DNA from: Betaproteobacteria bacterium
Lineage (GTDB): Bacteria > Pseudomonadota > Gammaproteobacteria > Burkholderiales > SG8-39
NCBI GenBank assembly: GCA_009693235.1
Contig: SHXR01000039.1
Span: 1 to 43,292 of the forward strand
Direction of reading: 5' to 3'
DNA length: 43,292 bases
Part shown: positions 39,480 through 43,292 of the stretch, one piece after another
How the letters are laid out: each line of letters starts with the position of its first letter
Position numbering within the stretch: the first letter of the stretch is position 1
Program-made: the position numbers and the translations under genes
The notes under the pieces: generated by a model
Seen by the model: only the letters and a program-made list of their open reading frames with translations
The model's database searches: none
Told to the model about the DNA's origin: nothing

Positions 39480-39529
39480 GGATATAACCTTTATATCCCA
39501 CAATATTGCCCATCTCAAAAGTGGGATAT
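39480..39529. promoter_or_regulatory. Set of AT-rich inverted repeats, operator-like
   Basis: Two perfect inverted repeats share bases. GGATATAA / TTATATCC (39480-39487 and 39491-39498) has a 3-base spacer. ATATCCCAC / GTGGGATAT (39493-39501 and 39521-39529) has a 19-base spacer, with the palindrome CAATATTG (39501-39508) inside. The result is GTGGGATAT facing both ways around an AT-rich core in otherwise GC-rich DNA. It lies just upstream of a candidate -35 (39537), between trxC and the methyltransferase gene. It looks like a repressor or activator site, or alternating hairpins in RNA. I do not recognise the regulator. Confidence 0.55.
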
Positions 39530-39536
39530 TGTATGG

Positions 39537-39566
39537 TTGACCCGCCGCGAAGATCCGCCATACGCT
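39537..39566 (+). promoter_or_regulatory. Candidate promoter of the HTH-methyltransferase gene
   Basis: TTGACC (39537-39542) and TACGCT (39561-39566) are separated by 18 bases. The -35 is a 5/6 match to sigma-70 and the -10 is weaker. Transcription would start about 15 bases before the GTG at 39589, leaving a very short leader. The inverted repeats lie directly upstream of the -35, a position where an activator could act. Confidence 0.4.
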
Positions 39567-39588
39567 CGATCCGCATCTAGAAGAAATC

Positions 39589-41064
39589 GTGAACGCCCAT
39601 CCGAAACAAGACCATCCGAATTCCCCTGGCGATCCGCTCGCGTTATTGTCGGCTATTGCCGCGTTTTGTCGTGAACATTCGCTCGCCGAGTCGACGTTCG
39701 GCCGCCTCGCCGTCAATGACGGTAAATTCGTATCGCGCCTGCGCGATGGCGGGCGCGTACGGCTGCCAACCTTCGCAAAAACGTGGCAGTTCCTTAAGGC
39801 ACCGCCCCCAAGCGTCGATCGTCCGTTCGTGATTGGCACGCCCCTTACCGCGACCACCGCACCAAGACTGACTGCCATGAATGAATCCGTTTCAGCTGTC
39901 CGGCCCACCGACACCGCCGAACAGTCCGCGATCAATGAAGAAAAGAAGACCAATTTCCGCTTCTATGACAACCGGCAGAAGTATCTGCTGTTCGTGAACA
40001 CCTGCGGAGAGAAGTCGGTGGTGGCCCAGCGTATCGGCATGGAGCTTGGCAATACCCATCCGCGACCGCCCGCCGTGCGGGTATTCGATGCGGGGGTCGG
40101 CGACGGCACGGTACTCACCCGGGTCATGCGCGAGATGCATCGGCGCTTTCCAACGCTGCCCTTTCATATCGTCGGCAAGGAAATCAGCCTGGAAGACGTG
40201 CGCCTCACGCTCGAAAAAATGCCCGATCGCTTCTTCGAGCATCCCGCATCGGTGCTCGTCCTCACCAATCTTTTCTACTCCGAAGCGCCGTGGCTGACGC
40301 CCAAATCGGTGAGCGCGGCGAATTCCTTGATCTGGCATGAACTACGGCTCACCGGCACCACCTCCTCGGAATTCGAGCAGCAGATCAGCGGACTGAATCC
40401 GTTCCTCGCGCAGAATTGGACGGTGAAGCCAAGCCCAACGACGGGCAATCCGCTTTATGAACGGCCGATCGTGCTGGTCATCTACCGTGATGACTATCGC
40501 TTCTTGCTGGATAACGTCATCCCGAAACCAGGCGTCGTGCGCGCCGACTATGATCTGATCATGGCCTCACAGCCCTATCGCCTGCGCGTGCCCACCGCAT
40601 TCAAGGCGCAACGCGTGCTCGCACCGCTTGCGCGTGCGCTCGGGCCGGGCGGGCGATTGATCGGCGTCCACTCCTGCGGCAATGATCCGGGCCAGGAACT
40701 CATCGCGCGTGTTTGGCCCAATGACAAACCCTTTGGAACGAACCGACACGATCTCCTGAAGGCGCTCAAACGGGAACTCGGTACCGCGGCGCGCGATCTC
40801 AACTTCAACGCATACGCCGATTCGCGCTCGATCTTTCGCTACGACATGCACACCCTGCCGACCGAAATCGGCAACTCGATCGGCACCTCGACGCTCTTTG
40901 CGGCGTGGAACGCGGCGGTCTATGTCGCGCAGATCGAAGACCAGCGCTTAAGTGAAACCCTGATCGACGGGCGCTATCTCGATGCCACCCGCGATACCCT
41001 GCAGAAATACGGCGGTCTCTGGTTCAACGACGAATCGTTCGTGGTGTCGCGGACGCGGGATTGA
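39589..41064 (+). CDS. SAM-dependent methyltransferase with N-terminal HTH-like region
   Basis: A 491-residue protein. The first ~70 residues (LLSAIAAFCREHSLAESTFG, then RLAVNDGKFVSRLRDGGRV) match in style the short helix-turn-helix-like proteins common in Alphaproteobacteria. From about residue 97 (a possible internal start, ATG 39877) comes a class I methyltransferase: the SAM motif is VRVFDAGVGDGTVLTRV, and FHIVGKEISLEDVRLTLEKM follows. The C-terminal 250 residues (ERPIVLVIYRDDYRFLLDNV, LIGVHSCGNDPGQELIARVW) are conserved-looking but unfamiliar to me. The start is GTG. No partner gene is coupled to it. Its last 41 bases overlap the convergent PIN remnant. The substrate is unknown. Confidence 0.7.
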   Translation: MNAHPKQDHPNSPGDPLALLSAIAAFCREHSLAESTFGRLAVNDGKFVSRLRDGGRVRLPTFAKTWQFLKAPPPSVDRPFVIGTPLTATTAPRLTAMNESVSAVRPTDTAEQSAINEEKKTNFRFYDNRQKYLLFVNTCGEKSVVAQRIGMELGNTHPRPPAVRVFDAGVGDGTVLTRVMREMHRRFPTLPFHIVGKEISLEDVRLTLEKMPDRFFEHPASVLVLTNLFYSEAPWLTPKSVSAANSLIWHELRLTGTTSSEFEQQISGLNPFLAQNWTVKPSPTTGNPLYERPIVLVIYRDDYRFLLDNVIPKPGVVRADYDLIMASQPYRLRVPTAFKAQRVLAPLARALGPGGRLIGVHSCGNDPGQELIARVWPNDKPFGTNRHDLLKALKRELGTAARDLNFNAYADSRSIFRYDMHTLPTEIGNSIGTSTLFAAWNAAVYVAQIEDQRLSETLIDGRYLDATRDTLQKYGGLWFNDESFVVSRTRD

Positions 41065-41525
41065 GTGCGGGTACTTTCAATTTATTCAGGTCGCGCAACA
41101 GCAAGATCTCTATCCCATACACCTTGCGCCACGCAGCATCGTTCGTCACCGCCAAAGTAGCTCCGGCCTCGATAGCGGTGGCAAGCATGATCGCATCCGG
41201 CGTGCGCATCCCGTACTGCGCCCGGATCTCGGCCGCGCGCGAGCACAGCACACGTTATCGGGACGAGTTGCAGATTCGGGAAATACAGCAGCAATAATTC
41301 GATCTCATCGGCAACGTCCTGAGCCCCTTTTCGCAATGGCGCGACCACCAGTTCAAGCAGCGCCAATTCCGAGGCCGCCGCCGCCACCCGCCCACGGGCG
41401 ATGGATTCCAGCACACTTTCGACCGCCGTTCCAAATGCACTCGATCCCTCGAAGTGATGAATCCAGACAAAGGTATCGAGCGCGACCAGCCGGTGGCCGA
41501 CCAGCGCGGAAACTAGCGTCCCCAA
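41024..41525 (-). pseudogene. PIN-domain (VapC-like) toxin gene with frameshift
   Basis: Read from 41525 (TTG; the start is uncertain), the first part is LVALDTFVWIHHFEG, then ELALLELVVAPLRKG and FPNLQLVPITCAVL. Near 41240-41250 the frame must shift by one base to continue as CSRAAEIRAQYGMRTPDAIM, then LATAIEAGATLAVTNDAAW, ending at 41024. Together these give a complete PIN domain with its acidic residues (D in ALDTF, E in LLELV, D in TPDAI, D in TNDAA). Intact members are Mg-dependent RNases of toxin-antitoxin pairs. The shift removes the last two catalytic acids, so the toxin is likely dead. The 3' end overlaps the methyltransferase gene. Confidence 0.75.
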
Positions 41526-41652
41526 GCGCCCCTCTCGCGATCGAGATAGCCCTTCCCCAGACGTCCTTATGGCGGCCAGAGAAACGTTTCACGAAATGGC
41601 GCGGCTCGGGCATGAATACGATCCGGTCGTCCTTGATAAGCACGAGCAGACG
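41513..41652 (-). pseudogene. Remnant of the antitoxin gene upstream of the PIN gene
   Basis: The readable parts are RLLVLIKDDRIVFMPEPRHF and VKRFSGRHKDVW, then, after a one-base shift, LGKGYLDRERGAWGR and TAG at 41513. A C-terminus ending in LDRERxxW is common in AbrB/MazE-type antitoxins paired with PIN toxins, and the RIVFMPEP strand fits the swapped-hairpin fold. The N-terminal DNA-binding half is missing or scrambled between here and the IS66 remnant. It overlaps the start of the PIN frame by about 13 bases, as expected for a TA pair. The family call is tentative. Confidence 0.45.
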
Positions 41653-41765
41653 CGCGCGCGAATTCAGGCGGCAACGCGATGAGCAAGCGCGCCGTGCTCA
41701 AAGCGGGAACACCGTGGCGTTACACTGCGACTAAGCGATGTCCAGTTTAGGCGGAGCAAGCTCGC

Positions 41766-42302
41766 CTCGTCCTGCTCCCGATACAGCGGCCAGAAGTACC
41801 CCGTATGCATCTTGCCAGGGCCCGCGCGCGCCGCCTTGATCGGGGTCTCGTCCATCGTCTTCACCCGTGAGGCGCCGATCGATGCCAGTTGCGCGGCATG
41901 GATGGGTTCCAGTAAGCGCGCCGCATCGTGCGGTGCACTGCGTCAACCAGGGCCGGCTCACCGTCATGCCGCTTTGCTCCAGGCGCTGGTGCTGGCGGTA
42001 CAGGGGCAGCTGATAGCTGATAGGCGAATTTTTCGATGAGCATGCCGGCCAGGAAACTCACATCGGCGCGCGAGCCCTCCAACACGTTCAGCGGGGCCGG
42101 GGCGCATAACAGGCGCTGATCGGCCTTCAGCTTGATGAGTGTGCGCCGCTCGCTTTTGTCCAAAGATCTGGCGCTCGAACCACTCGATGCGCCGTTGCAG
42201 CGCGCGCAGCTGTTCGCGCAGTTGCGCGTTGTCGGTGAGCAGGGCGTGGGCCTGCTCGGCGGACAAGGGAAATGCTGGGAGGGCGGGGTTCGTGAATGGC
42301 AT
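41766..42302 (-). pseudogene. tnpC: IS66 transposase tnpC remnant
   Basis: The start is MPFTNPALPAFPLSAEQAH at 42302, with the N-terminal coiled coil AQLREQLRALQRRIEWFERQ. The frame shifts at IFGQK into SERRTLIKLKADQRLL. It then resumes after loss of the usual zinc-finger region at VLEGSRADVSFLAGMLIEKF. Further shifts separate ALVDAVHRTMRR and MDETPIKAARAGPGKMHTGY, the first catalytic Asp segment. The C-terminal half with the remaining catalytic residues is absent. At least three indels plus deletions make it nonfunctional. Confidence 0.8.
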
Positions 42303-42354
42303 GATAGAATTATATACTAACTTTCTTGTAGTAGGTGACAAGGTCAATACTATT

Positions 42355-43041
42355 TTATTTCGTTTCAGGCGAATGTCGGTAGCGCTTCCTGATGCGCCCA
42401 GGCTCGATGCCCTCTAGAAGCATCTTCAGTCCGGTGTAGTCGGTCTGGCCAATGAGGCTGTTCCAGTCGAACACGAACCGGCCCCGCTTCAGGCGCTTGG
42501 CCCAGATGCAAAACCCGCTGCGATCGAAATACAACACCTTGATCATGGTGGCGCGCCGGTTGAAGAAGCCAAACAAATGCCCGCTCAACGGATCTTGGTG
42601 CATCTGGTTGCGGGTCAGCGCGTACAGCCCATCAAAGGAGCGGCGCATATCGACCGGGCTTGCGTACAGGTACACCTGCACCTGGCCTTCGGGGAAGAAC
42701 ATCAGTCCCGGCGCAGGTGCAAGACCATCCCGCCCCAGCTCCAGTTTGATCTCCAGGCGCCCGGCCGCATCGGCCCTGGCCGGGGATGCCAGCCTCGATA
42801 CGCCGCTTACACCCATCACGCCAAGGGGGATGAAGTCCCGGGGCGTGCTTGGCACCGCCGTCTCGGCCTGACGTCTGCCTCCGCGCAGGCGTGCCCGCCA
42901 GCCGTAGAAGGTCGATTCGGCAATGCCTTCGCGTTGGCAGAACGCCGGCATGGACAGCCCACTTGTTTCAAAAGCCGATACCAACGCGCGCCAACGCGAT
43001 TGTGCCGCAGGGCCTGTGTACTACGACTCGATCCGCTTCAT
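42355..43041 (-). pseudogene. Fused IS66 tnpA-tnpB with early TAG
   Basis: The likely original tnpA start is ATG 43041 behind GAGGAG (MKRIES), followed at codon 7 by TAG (43021-43023). After it the frame is open to 42355. The TnpA part reads SGLSMPAFCQREGIAESTFY, a helix-turn-helix of the transposase-8/IS66 orf1 type. The TnpB part follows without a stop: MFFPEGQVQVYLYASPVDMR, then HLFGFFNRRATMIKVLYFDR and KRLKRGRFVFDW. Normally tnpA and tnpB are separate genes of about 110-120 codons each, so a deletion or indel has joined them. Translation could begin downstream at an alternative start near 42984. Confidence 0.75.
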
Positions 43042-43292
43042 CTGCTCTCCTCGGTTATTGATCATCGAGGAGCGCATTGTTCCGAGCATTCAGGACGCGG
43101 GGAAGAACGCCGCGGAGTTCCTTTCAATTACCCACAAATTTATAAGAAACACCGATCAAGTAGCCGCACGAGGGATCCCTGAGTGTGATTTTGTCGAATT
43201 TGCGAAGCGAATGAAATATTCATCGAACTTGCGGGGCGTTTTGCGACAGAAAGCGGGGCCATGCCCCGCATTTCGCTCACGCTGGACGCACC
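43042..43292. other. Right end of window, open plus-strand frame and hairpin
   Basis: Upstream of the IS66 remnant and less GC-rich. On the plus strand a frame from TTG near 43055 (LIIEERIVPSIQDAGKNAAE, later RGIPECDFVEFAKRMKYS) runs open to the window edge, about 78 codons. I recognise no family, and it crosses a hairpin, so it may be chance. The hairpin GCGGGGC-CAT-GCCCCGC (43253-43269) has a perfect 7-bp stem with a 3-base loop and is followed by ATTTCGC. No other gene was seen. Confidence 0.35.

Larger units (their letters stand above)
41766..43041 (-). mobile_element. Degenerate IS66-family element
   Basis: The order tnpA-tnpB-tnpC on one strand is that of IS66. tnpA and tnpB now form one frame; tnpC is shifted in several places and cut off after MHTGYFWPLYREQDE, which is about half of a normal tnpC. 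I found no terminal inverted repeats or target duplication. The truncated side abuts the antitoxin remnant, so the insertion, or a later deletion, probably destroyed that gene's 5' half. The element is not expected to move on its own. Confidence 0.8.

Noticed and set aside
39480-39529. CueR-type copper operator controlling trxC-copA
   Set aside because: The repeats are AT-rich and lack the ACCTTCC...GGAAGGT pattern of CueR sites, and they sit closer to the methyltransferase promoter.
9570-43041. TAG or TGA reassigned to an amino acid, or systematic readthrough
   Set aside because: Both codons end intact genes in the same window: TAG ends purL and dctP, while TGA ends ogt and msrB inside ATGA overlaps with the next gene. 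The affected genes also carry frameshifts, which points to decay.
1-43292. CRISPR array, tRNA, rRNA or prophage genes
   Set aside because: No regularly spaced repeats, tRNA-like cloverleaf, rRNA-like stretch or phage structural gene was seen on reading both strands by eye. Weakly structured ncRNAs cannot be excluded this way.

Overview
The window looks like the chromosome of a betaproteobacterium with fairly high G+C. The main reason is gene order: msrB-yciB-bolA-(ppiC)-purL and dapA-bamC-MBL hydrolase are arrangements I associate with Betaproteobacteria. Most start codons are ATG, GTG or TTG, and many neighbours are translationally coupled (ATGA, GTGA or TGATG overlaps). I see no tRNA, rRNA or CRISPR array.

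Layout. 1-1.6 kb: a probable 3-mercaptopropionate dioxygenase coupled to a crotonase. 1.6-6.3 kb (minus): a three-gene 2-oxoglutarate oxidoreductase operon, korC-like flavoprotein then korA then korB. 6.5-8.1 kb (minus): an AhpD/CMD-like protein and an M14 carboxypeptidase. 8.2-10.4 kb (plus): msrB, yciB, bolA and a broken parvulin. 10.4-14.3 kb (minus): purL. 14.4-16.7 kb (minus): a broken gene with winged-helix and AsmA-like parts. 17.0-20.6 kb (minus): 5-oxoprolinase. 20.7-30.3 kb (plus): alkA, ogt, an EamA transporter, an L-2-hydroxyglutarate dehydrogenase-like flavoprotein, a TRAP transporter with a damaged small permease, nnr, and an SbmA/BacA-type ABC transporter. 30.3-31.3 kb (minus): peroxiredoxin and SlyD-like FKBP. 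31.4-33.1 kb (plus): a RoxA-like ribosomal oxygenase and a broken small gene. 33.1-39.4 kb (minus): a long run trxC-copA-small membrane protein-methyltransferase-dapA-bamC-MBL hydrolase. 39.6-41.1 kb (plus): a methyltransferase with a helix-turn-helix-like N-terminus behind a set of inverted repeats. 41.0-43.0 kb (minus): a decayed PIN toxin/antitoxin pair and a decayed IS66 element.

Metabolic links. Several enzymes meet at C5 acids: 5-oxoprolinase gives glutamate, the L-2-hydroxyglutarate dehydrogenase-like protein would give 2-oxoglutarate, and KorABC oxidises 2-oxoglutarate to succinyl-CoA while reducing ferredoxin or NADP+. The TRAP system beside the flavoprotein may import a related organic acid. 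This link is inferred, not shown.

The most striking feature is the uneven distribution of damage. Roughly 35 kb of housekeeping and metabolic coding sequence is intact, including purL and 5-oxoprolinase at over 3.6 kb each. A handful of accessory genes (parvulin, AsmA-like, dctQ, the small gene after roxA, PIN/antitoxin, IS66) carry frameshifts and in-frame TAG or TGA codons. Every stop lesion can be explained by one C:G to T:A transition. I read this as recent gene decay, though consensus errors cannot be excluded from sequence alone. I found no clearly new defence or mobile system. The best candidates for something undescribed are the HTH-methyltransferase with its operator-like repeats and the mdo-crotonase pair.
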